A stretch of DNA of 64,000 bases, taken from Lucinisca nassula (Eukaryota > Mollusca > Bivalvia > Lucinida > Lucinidae). Each line of letters begins with the position of its first letter. Position 1 is the stretch's first letter. Where the stretch lies: contig CAUZLF010000207.1 of NCBI GenBank assembly GCA_963580285.1, positions 124,001 to 188,000 of the forward strand, in the 5' to 3' direction. The notes under the pieces are model-generated. The model had not been told where the DNA came from, ran no database searches, and saw only the letters and a list, made by a program, of their open reading frames with translations. Positions 46,745 through 58,611 of the stretch are shown piece by piece. The translations under genes and the position numbers were made by a program.

Positions 46745-49700
46745 CTTATAGTCCTGTTCTTCCAGCACAGAGGAAGCGCTAGTGCTCAGGTAGTACTGTG
46801 AATGTGCCCAGCACGGAGGTAGCCTCATAGTGCTGTGTTTCTAGCACAGAGGAATTTAGTGCTCAGGTAGTAATGAGTGTTCCCAGTGTGGAGGTAGCCT
46901 TATAGTGCTGTGTTTCCAGCAAAGAGGAAGCTAATCCTCAGGCAGTATTGGGAATGTTCCCAGCGTGGAGGTAGCCTTATAGTGCTGTGTTTCCAGCACA
47001 GAGGAAGCGTTAGTGGTCAGGTAGTACAGGGAATGTGCCCAGCGTGGAGGTAGCCTTAATGTGCTGTGTTTCTAGCACATATGAAGCGCTAGTGCTCAGG
47101 TAGTACTGGGAATGTTCCCAGCGTGGAGGTAGCCTTATAGTGCTGTGTTTCCAGCACAGAGTAAGCTAATCCTCAGGTAGTACTTGGAATGTGTCCAGTG
47201 TTTATGTAGCCTTATATTTCTATGTTTCCAGCACAGAGGAAGCTAGTGCTAAGGTATAAGTCTCAATGTTCTCAGCGTGGAGGTAGTCTTATAGTGCTGT
47301 GTTTCCAGCACAGAGGAAGCTTGTGCTCGGTTATAACTGGGAATGTTCCCAGCGTGGAGATACCCTATAGCGCTATGTTTCCAGCACAGTGGAAGTACTG
47401 GGAATGTTCCCAGCGTGGAGGTAGATCTATTGTGCTGTGTTTCCAGCAGAGAGGAAGCTAGTCCTCAGGTAGTACTGGGAATGTGCCCAGTGTTTAGGTA
47501 GCCTTATAGTTTTATGTTTCCAGCACCGAGGAAGCTAGTGCTAAGGTATAACTCTGAATGTTCCCAGCGTGGAGGTAGTCTTATAATGCTATGTTTCCAG
47601 CACAGAAGAAGCTAGTGCTCAAGGTATTACTGGGAATGTTCCCAGCGTGGAGACAGACTTTTAGTGCTGTGTATCCAGCACAGAGGAAGCTAGTCCTCAG
47701 GTAGTATGGGGAATGTTTCCAGCGTGGAGGTAGCCATATAGTGTTGTGTTTCCAGCACAGAGGCAGCGCTAGAATATGCCCAGCGTGGAGGTGGCCTTAT
47801 AGTGCTGTGTTTCTAGCACAGAGGAATCTTGAGCTCAGGTAATACTGGGAATGTCCCCAGCGTGGATGTAGCCTTATAGTGCTGTGTTTCCAGCACAGAG
47901 GAAGCTAGTCCTCAGGTAGTATTGGGAATGTTCACAGCGTGGATGTAGCCTTATAGTGCTGTGTTTCCAGCACAGAGGAAGCGCTAGTGCTCAGGTAGTA
48001 CAGGGAATGTGTCAAGAGTGGAGGTAGCCTTATAGTGATGTGTTTCTAGCACAGGGGAAGCTAGTGCTCAGATAGTACTGGGAATGTTCCCAGCGTGGAG
48101 GTAGCCTTACAGTGCTGTGTTTCTAGCACATAGAAAGCGCTAGTGCTCAGGTAGTACTGTGAATGTGCCCAGCGTGGAGGTAGCCTTATAGTGCTGTGTT
48201 TCTAGCCCAGAGGAATCTAGCACTCAGGTAGTACTGGGAATGTTCCCAGCGTGGAGATAGCCTTATAGTGCTGTGTTTGTAGCACATAGGAAGCGCTAGT
48301 GCACAGATAGTACAGGGAATGTGCCGTGCGTGAAGGTAGCCTTTTAGTGCTGTGTATCCAGCACAGGAGAAGCTAGTCCTCAGATAGGAACCTAGTGCTC
48401 AGGTAGTACTGGTGTTGTTCCCAGCGTGGAGATAGCCTTATAGTGCTGCGTTTCCAGCACAGAGGAAGCTAGTCCTCAGGTAGTATTGGGAATGTTCCCA
48501 GCGTGGAGGTAGCCTTATAGTGCTGTGTTTCCAGCACAAAGGACGCTAGTCCTTAGGTAGTATTGGGAATGTTCCCAGCGTGGAGGTAGCCTTATATTGC
48601 TGTGTTTCCAGCACAGGGGAAGCTAGTCCTCAGGTAGAATTGAGAATGTTCCCAGCGTGGAGGTAGCCTTATAGTCCTGTTCTTCCAGCACAGAGGAAGC
48701 GCTAGTGCTCAGGTAGTACTGTGAATGTGCCCAGCACGGAGGTAGTCTCATAGTGCTGTGTTTCTAGCACAGAGGAATTTAGTGCTCAGGTAGTAATGAG
48801 TGTTCCCAGTGTGGAGGTAGCCTTATAGTGCTGTGTTTCCAGCAAAGAGGAAGCTAATCCTCAGGCAGTATTGGGAATGTTCCCAGCGTGGAGGTAGCCT
48901 TATAGTGCTGTGTTTCCAGCACAGAGGAAGCGTTAGTGGTCAGGTAGTACAGGGAATGTGCCCAGCGTGGAGGTAGCCTTAATGTGCTGTGTTTCTAGCA
49001 CATATGAAGCGCTAGTGCTCAGGTAGTACTGGGAATGTTCCCAGCGTGGAGGTAGCCTTATAGTGCTGTGTTTCCAGCACAGAGTAAGCTAATCCTCAGG
49101 TAGTACTTGGAATGTGTCCAGTGTTTATGTAGCCTTATAATTCTATGTTTCCAGCACAGATGAAGCTAGTGCTAAGGTATAAGTCTCAATGTTCTCAGCG
49201 TGGAGGTAGTCTTATAGTGCTGTGTTTCCAGCACAGAGGAAGCTAGTGCTCGGTTATAACTGGGAATGTTCCCAGCGTGGAGATACCCTATAGCGCTATG
49301 TTTCCAGCACAGAAGAAGTACTCGGAATGTTCCCAGCGTGGAGGTAGATCTATTGTGCTGTGTTTCCAGCAGAGAGGAAGCTAGTTCTTAGGTAGTACTG
49401 GGAATGTTCCCAGCGTGGAGGTAGCCTTATATGGCTGTGTTTCCAGCACAAAGGAAGCTAGTGTTCATGTAGTACTAGGAATGTTCCTAGCGTGGAGGTA
49501 GCCTTATATGGCTGTGTTTCCAGCACAGAAGAAGCTAGTGCTCAAGGTATTACTGGGAATGTTCCCAGCGTGGAGATAGACTTTTAGTGCTGTGTATCCA
49601 GCACAGAGGAAGCTAGTCCTCAGGTAGTATGGGGAATGTTCCCAGCGTGGAGGTAGCCATATAGTGTTGTGTTTCCAGCACAGAGGCAGCGCTAGAATAT

Positions 49701-52530
49701 GCCCAGCGTGGAGGTGGCCTTATAGTGCTGTGTTTCTAGCACAGAGGAATCTTGTGCTCAGGTAATACTGGGAATGTCCCCAGCGTGGATGTAGCCTTAT
49801 AGTGCTGTGTTTCCAGCACAGAGGAAGCTAGTCCTCAGGTAGTATTGGGAATGTTCACAGCGTGGATGTAGCCTTAAAGTGCTGTGTTTCCAGCACAAAG
49901 GAAACGCTAGTGCTCAGGTAGTACAGGGAATGTGCCAAGAGTGGAGGTAGCCTTATAGTGATGTGTTTCTAGCACAGGGGAAGCTAGTGCCCAGATAGTA
50001 CTGGGAATGTTCCCAGCGTGGAGGTAGCCTTACAGTGCTGTGTTTCTAGCACATAGAAAGCGCTAGTGCTCAGGTAGTACTGTGAATGTGCCCAGCGTGG
50101 AGGTAGCCTTATAGTGCTGTGTTTCTAGCACAGAGGAATCTAGCACTCAGGTAGTACTGGGAATGTTCCCAGCGTGGAGATAGCCTTATAGTGCTGTGTT
50201 TGTAGCACACAGGAAGCGCTAGTGCACAGATAGTACAGGGAATGTGCCGTGCGTGAAGGTAGCCTTTTAGTGCTGTGTATCCAGCACAGGAGAAGCTAGT
50301 CCTCAGATAGGAAGCTAGTCCTCAGGTAGTACTGGGAATGTTCCTGGCGTGGAGGTAGCCTTACAGTGCTGTGTTTCTAGCACATACGAAGCGCTAGTGC
50401 TCAGGTAGTACTGTGAATGTGCCCAGCGTGGAGGTAGCCTTATAGTGCTGTGTTTCTAGCACAGAGGAATCTAGTACTCAGGTAGTACTGGGAATGTTCC
50501 CAGCGTGGAGGTAGCCTTACAGTGCTGTGTTTCTAGCACATAGGAAGCGCTAGTGCTCAGGTAGTACAGGAAATGTTCCCAACATGGAGATAGCCTTATA
50601 GTGCTGTGTTTCCAGCAAAGAGGAAGCTAGTCCTCAGGCAGTATTGGGAATGTTCCCAGCGTGGAGGTAGCCTTATAGTGCTGTGTTTCCAGCACAGAGG
50701 AAGCGCTGTGGTCAGGTAGTACAGGGAATGTGCCCAGCGTGGAGGTATTCTTAATGTGCTGTGTTTCTAGCACATATGAAGCGCTAGTGCTCAGGTAGTA
50801 CAGGGAATGTGTCCATCGAGGATGTAGCCTTATAGTGCTGTGTTTCTAGCACATAGGAAGCGCTAGTGCTCAGGTAGTACAGGAAATGTTCCCAACATGG
50901 AGATAGCCTTATAGTGCTGTGTTTCCAGCAAAGAGGAAGCTAGTCCTCAGGCAGTATTGGGAATGTTCCCAGCGTGGAGGTAGCCTTATTGTGCTGTGTT
51001 TCCAGCACAGAGGAAGCGCTGTGGTCAGGTAGTACAGGAAATGTGCCCAGCGTGGAGGTAGCCTTAATGTGCTGTGTTTCTAGCACATATGAAGCGCTAG
51101 TGCTCAGGTTGTACTGGGTATGTTCCCAGCGTGGAGGTAGCCTTATAGTGCTGTGTTTCCAGCACAGAGGAAGCTAATCCTCAGGTAGTACTTGGAATGT
51201 GTCCAGTGTTTATGTAGCCTTATAGTTCTATGTTTCCAGCACAGAGGAAGCTAGTGCTAAGGTATAAGTCTCAATGTTCCCAGCGTGGAGGTAGTCTTAT
51301 AGTGCTGTGTTTCCAGCACAGAGGAAGCTAGTGCTCGGTTATAACTGGGAATGTTCCCAGCGTGGAGATACCCTATAGGGCTATGTTTCCAGCACAGAGG
51401 AAGTACTCGGAATGTTCCCAGCGTGGAGGTAGATCTATTGTGCTGTGTTTCCAGCAGAGAGGAAGCTAGTTCTTAGGTAGTACTGGGAATGTTCCCAGCG
51501 TGGAGGTAGCCTTATATGGCTGTGTTTCCAGCACAAAGGAAGCTAGTGTTCATGTAGTACTAGGAATGTTCCTAGCGGGATGTAGTCTTATAATGCTATG
51601 TTTCCAGCACAGAAGAAGCTAGTGCTCAAGGTATTCCTGGGAATGTTCCCAGCGTGGAGATAGACTTTTAGTGCTGTGTATCCAGCACAGAGGAAGCTAG
51701 TCCTCAGGTAGTATGGGGAATGTTCCCAGCGTGGAGGTAGCCATATAGTGTTGTGTTTCCAGCACAGAGGAAGCGCTAGAATGTGCCCTGCGTGGAGGTG
51801 GCCTTATAGTGCTGTGTTTCTAGCACAGAGGAATCTTGTGCTCAGGTAATACTGGGAATGTCCCCAGCGTGGATGTAGCCTTATAGTGCTGTGTTTCCAG
51901 CACAGAGGAAGCTAGTCCTCAGGTAGTATTGGGAATGTTCACAGCGTGGATGTAGCCTTATAGTGCTGTGTTTCCAGCACAGAGGAAGCGCTAGTGCTCA
52001 GGTAGTACAGGGAATGTGCCAAGAGTGGAGGTAGCCTTATAGTGATGTGTATCCAGCACAGGAGAAGCTTGGGAATGTTCACAGCGTGGATGTAGCCTTA
52101 TAGTGCTGTGTTTCCAGCACAGAGGAAGCGCTAGTGCTCAGGTAGTACAGGGAATGTGCCAAGAGTGGAGGTAGCCTTATAGTGATGTGTATCCAGCACA
52201 GGAGAAGCTTGTCCTCAGATAGGAAGTTCAGGTAGTACTGGGAATGTTCCCAGCGTGGAGGTAGCCTTACAGTGCTGTGTTTCTAGCACATAGGAAGCGC
52301 TAGTGTCAGGTAGTACTGTGAATGTGCCCAGCGTGGAGGTAGCCTTATAGTGCTGTGTTTCTAGCACAGAGGAATCTAGCACTCAGGTAGTACTGGGAAT
52401 GTTCACAGCGTTGAGATAGCCTTATAGTGCTGCGTTTGTAGCACATAGGAAGCGCTAGTGCACAGATAGTACAGGGAATGTGCCGTGCGTGAAGGTAGCC
52501 TTTTAGTGCTGTCTATCCAGCACAGGAGAA
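46745..52530 (+). repeat. Higher-order repeats within the array
   Basis: Diagnostic variant units recur at fixed spacing. GTCCTGTTCTTCCAGCACAG is at about 46,751 and 48,674 (1,923 bp). GTCTCAATGTT.TCAGCGTGG is at about 47,260, 49,183 and 51,265. GTGCGTGAAGGTAGCC is at about 48,325, 50,248 and 52,485. Three blocks of about 1.65 kb (start near 46,745, 48,668 and about 50,750) spaced 1.92-2.1 kb apart are the simplest reading. Confidence 0.8.
51929..52209 (+). repeat. ~140-bp recent duplication in the array
   Basis: Two adjacent copies of the block TTGGGAATGTTCACAGCGTG ... CCAGCACAGGAGAAGCTT are nearly identical, a local duplication younger than the higher-order blocks. Confidence 0.75.
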
Positions 52531-55099
52531 GCTAGTCCTCAGATAGGAAGTTCATGTAGTACTGGGAATGTTCCCAGCGTGGAGGTAGCCTTACAGTGCT
52601 GTGTTTCTAGCACATAGGAAGCGCTAGTGCTCAGGTAGTTCTGTGAATGTGCCCAGCGTGGAGGTAGCCTTATAGTGCTGTGTTTCTAGCACAGAGGAAT
52701 CTAGTACTCAGGTAGTACTGGGAATGTTCCCAGCGTGGAGGTAGCCTTACAGTGCTGTGTTTCTACCACATAGGAAGCGCTAGTGCTCAGGTAGTACAGG
52801 GAATGTGTCCAGCGTGGATGTAGCCTTATAGTGCTGTGTTTCTAGCACATAGGAAGCGCTAGTGCTCAGGTAGTACAGGAAATGTTCCCAGCATGGAGAT
52901 AGCCTTATAGTGCTTCGTTTGTAGCACATAGGAAGCGCTAGTGCACAGATAGTACAGGGAATGTGCCGTGCGTGGAGGTAGCCTTTTAGTGCTGTGTATC
53001 CAGCACAGGAGAAGCTAGTCCTCAGGTAGTACCGGGAATGTACCCAGCGTGGAGGTAGCCTTATAGTGCTGTGTTTCTAGCACAGGGGAAGCTAGTGCTC
53101 AGTTAGTACTGGGAATGTTCCCAGCGTGGATGTAGCCCTACAGTGCTGTGCTTCTAGCACATAGGAAGCGCTAGTGCTCAGGTAGTACTGGGAATGTTCC
53201 CAGCGTGGAGGTAGCCTTATAATGCTGTGTCTCCATCACAGAAGAAGCTAGTCCTCACGTAGTACTGGGAATGAGCCTAGTGTTTAGGTAGCTTTATAGT
53301 TCTATGTTTCCAGCAAAGAGGAAGCTAGTGCTAAGGTATAACTCTGAATTTTCCCAGCGTGGAGGTAGCCTTATAGTGCTGTTTTTCCAGCACAGAGGAA
53401 GCTAGTGCTCGGTTATAAATGGGAATGTTCCCATGGTGGAGGTAGCCCTATAGGGCTATGTTTCCAGCACAGAGGAAGCGCTAGTGCTCATGAAGTACTG
53501 GGAATGTTCCCAGCGTGGAGGTTGCTCTATAGTGCTGTGTTTCCAGCAGAGAGGAAGCTAGTTCTTAGGTAGTACTGGGAATGTTCCCAGTGTGGAGGTA
53601 GCCTTATAGAGCTGTGTTTCCAGCACAGAGGAAAATAGTGTTCAGGTAGTACTAGGAATGTTCCCAGCGTGGAGGTAGTCTTATACTGCTATGTTTCCAG
53701 CACAGAAGAACCTAGTGCTCAGGGAAATGGAAATGTTCCCAGTGTGGAGGTAGCCTTATAGAGCTGTGTTTCCAGCACAGAGGAAGCTAGTGTTCATGTA
53801 GTACTAGGAATGTTCCCAGCGTGGAGGTAGCTCTATAGTGCTTGTGTTTCCAGCAGAGGGGAAGCTAGTTCTTAGGTAGTACTGGGAATGTTCGCAGTGT
53901 GGAGGTAGCCTTATTGTGCTTTGTTTCTAGCTGAGAGGAAGCTAGTTCTTTGGTAGTATTGGGAATGTTCTAAGCGTGGAGGTAGCCTTATAGTGCTGTG
54001 TTTCCTGCACAGAGGAAGCGCTAGAGCTCAGGTAGAACTGTGAATGTGCCCAGCGTGGAGGTAGCCTTATAGTGCTGTGTTTCTAGCACAGAGGGACCTA
54101 GTACTCAGGTAGTACTGGGAATGTTCCCAGTGTGGAGGTAGCCTTATTGTGCTTTGTTTCTAACTGAGAGGAAGCTAGTTCTTTGGTAGTATTGGGAATG
54201 TTCTAAGCGTGGAGGTAGCCTTATAGTGCTGTGTTTCCTGCACAGAGGAAGCGCTAGTGCTCAGGTAGAACTGTGAATGTGCCCAGCGTGGAGGTAGCCT
54301 TATAGTGCTGTGTTTCTAGCACAGAGGGACCTAGTACTCAGGTAGTACTGGGAATGTTCCCAGCGTGGATGTAGCCTTATAGTGCTGTGTTTCCAGCACA
54401 GAGGAAGCTAGTCCTCAGGTAGTATTGGGAGTGTTCCCAGCGCGGATGTAGTGTTATAGTACTGTGTTTCAAGCACAGAGGAAGCGCTAGCGTTCAGGTA
54501 GTACAGGGAATGTGCCCTGCGTGGAGGTAACCATATAGTGCTGTGTTTCTAGCACAGGGGAAGCTAGTGCTCAGATAGTACTGGGAATGTTCCCAGCGTG
54601 GAGGTAGCCTTATAGTGCTATGTTTCCAGCATAGAGGAAGCTAGTGCTCAGGTAGTACTGGGAATGTTCCCAGAATGGAGGTAGCCTTATAGTGCTGTGT
54701 TTCCAGCACAGAGGAAGCTAAGCCTCAGGTAGTACTGTGAATGTACACAGCGTGTAGGTAGCCTTTACTTGATGTGTTTCCTGCACGGTGCAAGCCACAG
54801 CACAGATAGTTCTGGTAATGTGTCCAGCGTTAGTGTAGCCTATTCTTGAAGTGGTTCAAACTCAAAGAAAGCGACTGCTGGGATAGTACTGGTAACCTGT
54901 CCACTGGTGAGGTAGCCTATACATGTACGTGATCGGTTTCAAGCACGTTGAATACACTGCTATTGTAATACTCGGAATGAGCCAAGGGTGGATGGGAGGT
55001 AGCCTATACCTGCTGTGTTTCCAGCAAAGGAAGCTAGTGCTCGGTTATAACTGGGAATTGTGTCCATCATGAAGGTAGCCTATACTTGCTGTGCTTTCT

Positions 55100-55530
55100 T
55101 CGAACAGACTAGAGTCTGAAGTTGGAAGGTGGGCCAAACCGAATTCTATTCTGTTTGAAAATTGGCTTTGTTCAACTTGTGGAATGCTTGAAGACGAGTT
55201 TCATTTTACACTCGAATACACTAGATATACTGACTTAAGAAGCTCGCTTTGACCTAAATATTTCAGAACAAGACCCAATAAACATATATTAATTGAAATG
55301 TTTACTTCATAGTCTAAACAGTTAATAAAAAATCGCTTTATGTTTTAAGGCCTTTAAAACTACGGAACAATACTTCTTTACATGATCCTTCATCCTTAAG
55401 GATGTACCTTCTCCAAGGCAAATACCATATTACAAAAACAGGACTATCTATATTTAATTTTACCTCCAAAATAATGAAAATTGTCTGATAAAGAATTGTG
55501 CTAATTTTCTTGCTTATGTTTTGAACATGG
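55100..55530. other. Non-array insertion, gene-free
   Basis: The array breaks off near 55,095 and degenerate units resume near 56,576. This first part has no recognised feature; a 67-residue minus ORF has no motif. Confidence 0.4.
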
Positions 55531-55608
55531 TTTGTGGGCACTCATTAGAGCCGCCGCACTGAGGCGGTTCTGATGGGTGCCCACGACGCATGTCTATGGG
55601 TGGGCATT
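55528..55608. repeat. Palindromic core element, copy 4
   Basis: GTGGGCACTCATTAGAGCCG-CCGCACTGA-GGCGGTTCTGATGGGTGCCCAC: a stem of over 20 bp with a few mismatches, extended by ACATGG / CGCATGT. Confidence 0.7.
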
Positions 55609-55834
55609 AGGAGAATTATATATACCCCTGTTGATCCCAGTTTTACTGTGTAAAGGTGGGGTTCAAACGGGTCGAAATTATATAGGCCTGTTTTCTTGAT
55701 GGAGATTCATGTTTGAAAAAAAAAATAGTTTACATATCAATCGGATGTACACCATTATTGTACTTTGTTATGTGTTTTTCTAATTAACATCAGTCCGCTT
55801 TTGTCACATCTACTGTATGTATTATATATGTTGT

Positions 55835-55890
55835 AAAACAGATGGGCCGATTGGCCTGGTGTTTCTGAATAAACATGAAACTTGAAACTG
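55835..55890 (+). mobile_element. LINE-type 3' tail
   Basis: GATGGGCCGATTGGCCTGGTG followed by TTCTGAATAAACATGAAACT TGAAACT has the look of a non-LTR element 3' end with a short tandem tail. No coding remnant is attached. Confidence 0.4.
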
Positions 55891-55894
55891 GGTG

Positions 55895-56574
55895 AAAAGT
55901 AAAAGTAAAACAAAGATCAGGAATCGATACAATTAACTTACTCCACCCACAAAAGACACCAAAGGGAAAGAAACACAAACACGAACTTACCAGATCATAA
56001 TGGGAACCCAAACAGAGGAAGGCCAAAAGGACAGGTACTTTCCCACAAAATGACCTATAGGCCATCCAAAATAAAAATACACAAGTGATACACACACTAA
56101 GTAACAAACAAAAAACATAAATCGACAGCCACAGAAGAACCGCCTTTGAACGGTCAGTAGAAAAATTCCACTGGGTGGGTGGGGGGGGGGGGGGGGGTTA
56201 AATCGATATTACGTGGCCACAATCCTTGCCCTTACTTCTGTCGCGGTACAGACATAAATTTTATTTAGACCGCATGAAGGCTTCCTAACTCAACAGTGTA
56301 GCATATCCTAACATACAAATAAAACAAACTACAGAGATGAAACAAGGTTGAGGACTCTACAGCATACAACAACAGAAAAACTGGAGCAAAAGAAAACCAA
56401 CAGTTAGACCCCGAGGGGCCCGACCAAAGACGGAGCATCAGGCGGCAACCAACATAAAGAATAACAACTAAAATTGATATTCCATCTATGTTTTTACGCT
56501 GGAACCGTCATATATTCTTAGGCCCGACCCACCGGTGTGCAATCACAAAGAGGGAAGCAAAGTTGCCAACCGTG
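55895..56574 (-). mobile_element. RT-element 3' region and RT coding end
   Basis: It runs from AAGTAAAACAAAGATCAGGA (55,905) to GGAAGCAAAGTTGCCAACCG (56,552), so it contains the whole 3' region plus the last codons of the RT. The G tract at the usual 6-G site is expanded to 17 (56,181-56,197). It interrupts the degenerate edge of the minisatellite. Confidence 0.8.
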
Positions 56575-56575
56575 A

Positions 56576-57500
56576 TATTTATTTGAAGCCTATATTTCAA
56601 GTGTTTCCAGCTCGAGGAAGCAACTGAAAGGATAGTACTGTTAACGTGCCCACCATGGAGGTAGCCTATACTTTTCCAGCACAGTGGTTTATATTGGTCG
56701 TGTAATACTGGGAATGTTCCCAGCGTGAATAAGAGGTAGCCTGTGGTTCCAACATAAGGTGCGTGACTTCTCGGACAATACAACGAATGTACCCAGCGTG
56801 GTGATAGCCTATATCTGCTGTGTTTCCAGCACAGATGAAGCCACTGCTAGGGTAATACTGGGAATGTGCCCATAGTGGAGGTAGTCTATACTTGCTCTGT
56901 TTCCATCACAGAGGAGGCCCCGCTCAAGTAGTACTGAGAATGTGCCAAGCAAAGAGGTAGCCTATACTTACTGTGTTTCATGCACAGAGGAGACCACCGC
57001 TCCTGTAGTACTGAGAATGTGCCCAGCGTGGAGGTAGCCTGTACTTACTGCGTTTCATGCAGAGCGGAAGCCACTTATCAGAGGTGCGTTCAACGCGGGC
57101 GCCCGCCGAGCGCTCGCCTGTTTCGTAGACAGGTTCCTTCACCCTATGGCGCAATAGCTTTCGCATATTACCGATCCCTTTATGCGAAAGCTATTGAGCT
57201 ATAGGGAGAGGGAACCAGTCTACGAACAGACGAGCACTCGGCGGGAGCCCGTTTTGTTGAATGCACCTCTGGAAGTACTGGGAATGTCTTTTACTTGTTC
57301 ACAGTACTAGCACAGAGCCAGCAAGGCCACCACAGTGCAAGCCACCACTCATGTAGAATTGGTAACGTGCCGGGCGGTAGAACAATGGAATGGACAGGTC
57401 ATGTAGTTACTTCGAGTTTATCGCAGAGCAAGCATCCGCTCCGGTAGATTTGGAAATGTGTCCTGCGTGGTGCAATGATGGGAATAGTCTTGCAGTTGCT
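56576..57500 (+). repeat. Degenerate right edge of the minisatellite
   Basis: Recognisable but decayed units remain: GTTTCCAGC, GGTAGCCTATACTT.CTGTG, AATACTGGGAATGT.CCCA. Spacing is irregular. This is the array's old boundary beyond the RT insertion. A fold-back MITE lies at 57,079-57,271. Confidence 0.7.
57079..57271. mobile_element. Fold-back MITE, palindromic over its full length
   Basis: CAGAGGTGCGTTCAACGCGG at the left pairs with GTTGAATGCACCTCTG at the right. The pairing continues inward through GGCGCCCGCCGAG, GTAGACAGGTTCC and CAATAGCTTTCGCATA. The 193-bp element could form one long hairpin. Superfamily undetermined; a clear target duplication was not found. Confidence 0.8.
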
Positions 57501-57895
57501 TCACGTTAAGTGCAGGGGATACTTTGGCTTTTGTATGCTATATAGGGTGGGGGTGCAGCATTAAGTGTTTTACCCTAACAAATAAAAAGCTTTACAGCGT
57601 AATCCAAAAATATCCATAATATAATCGGACCCTCTAAAATATTTTCAAAATGTAGCTTACTTAAAACAATACTGTACAATTAGCTAGCTTGCTTTGCATA
57701 ATTATAATGTGTCTTTACTTATTTCTTTATTGCATTTGGCACGAAAAATGTTTTTAATATTTTTTCTTTCTTCAGATTTCGCCTTAACTCCAGGAGGGGA
57801 CACAGGCGGTATATATTATTTACACTCCAGCTTTACAGGATGAAAGCCTACACAGTAATCATGTCTATACCGTACGGTTATTCAGCCTGCACAAG
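57500..57895. other. Gene-free stretch
   Basis: No supported gene or repeat family recognised between the degenerate array and the right flank block. Confidence 0.4.
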
Positions 57896-57899
57896 GGAT

Positions 57900-58490
57900 G
57901 TTTCAGTTAACGTCCCAATTTCCTAACAGCAATTCTTTAAATCCACTGAGCTGTTGTGCAGCAAGAGAAAAAAAAACAACAACATTCAAATAGCTCCTGG
58001 TATGAGGGGAATGCTGTGCCAACAATATTCAGAAGCAGTTTAATCGCCGCTCCCCACTCCCTTATTAAAACTTTGATCCGACCTCCAAATCCGACCCCTT
58101 AGGCATTATCCAGTGGTCGCAACCAAAATTCCGTTCAAAGTATTTTACATATTCTATCAATCATTAATTCTGCAAAGTTTGATATCAAAAGCTATAAAAC
58201 TGACTTTGTTATTAAATGTAATTGATATTTGACCGTTGGACCCCTCACCTGGGAGGGGCGGTGCCAAAATCAAATGGTCAGACAGGCGGACAAACGGACG
58301 GAGAGACCGACGGAGGCGGTTTTTTTAAAAGCGAAGGAATAAAATTACCAATGACTTTTTGGCTCTCACCCCCCAAATGGTATGTTTTAGAGTCGACATC
58401 TTCAAAATATCTGCTAAATGGCGTGTACCCATAAAAAGACCATTTTTGTTAACCCCTAGCCTACACCCGAAATACTAAAGGTTGACCCCC
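57900..58490 (+). repeat. Family G block, right flank of the minisatellite
   Basis: Same orientation and order of blocks as 38,925-39,465, diverged by eye at perhaps one base in five to ten. It contains a GGACGGAGAGACCGACGG tract near 58,296 and ends in CCGAAATACTAAAGGTTGA before a C25 run. Confidence 0.7.
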
Positions 58491-58522
58491 CCCCCCCCCC
58501 CCCCCCCCCCACACACACACAC
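58486..58522. repeat. C25 homopolymer followed by (AC)n
   Basis: Twenty-five C's (58,486-58,510) and then ACACACACACAC. Such long tracts are prone to assembly and length errors. Confidence 0.9.
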
Positions 58523-58611
58523 TCAATAAAAAAAAAGTCCCAGCCTATGGAGCAGGCAAAATTCAGAGTACCATATGTCAGTCAGCCGCGTGTGTGCCTG
58601 CAGTACACCTA

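Larger units (their letters stand above)
39478..55090 (+). repeat. 77-bp minisatellite/satellite array, ~200 units
   Basis: The unit of about 77 bp (79 when GCGCTAG replaces GCTAG) reads TGGGAATGTTCCCAGCGTGG, AGGTAGCCTTATAGTGCTGT, GTTTCCAGCACAGAGGAAGC, TAGTGCTCAGGTAGTAC. Each unit holds two hairpin-capable pieces: CTGGGAA-TG-TTCCCAG and GTGCTG-TGTTTC-CAGCAC. Units are 80-100% alike by eye, with clear subtypes. Because 77 is not a multiple of three, the frame rotates and no ORF over 80 residues persists. A pogo-like MITE interrupts it at 44,179. Homogeneity falls near the right edge (from 54,740), a normal satellite-edge pattern. Confidence 0.95.

Noticed and set aside
39478..55090. Several 64-79-residue ORFs in the 77-bp array, with repeated WECSQRGG / GNVPSVEVAL peptides
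   Set aside because: They arise because the unit is translated in rotating frames; 77 is not divisible by three and stops recur, so no long product is possible.
39478..55090. CRISPR-like array
   Set aside because: Units are contiguous and vary gradually, with no unique spacers; animal DNA context.
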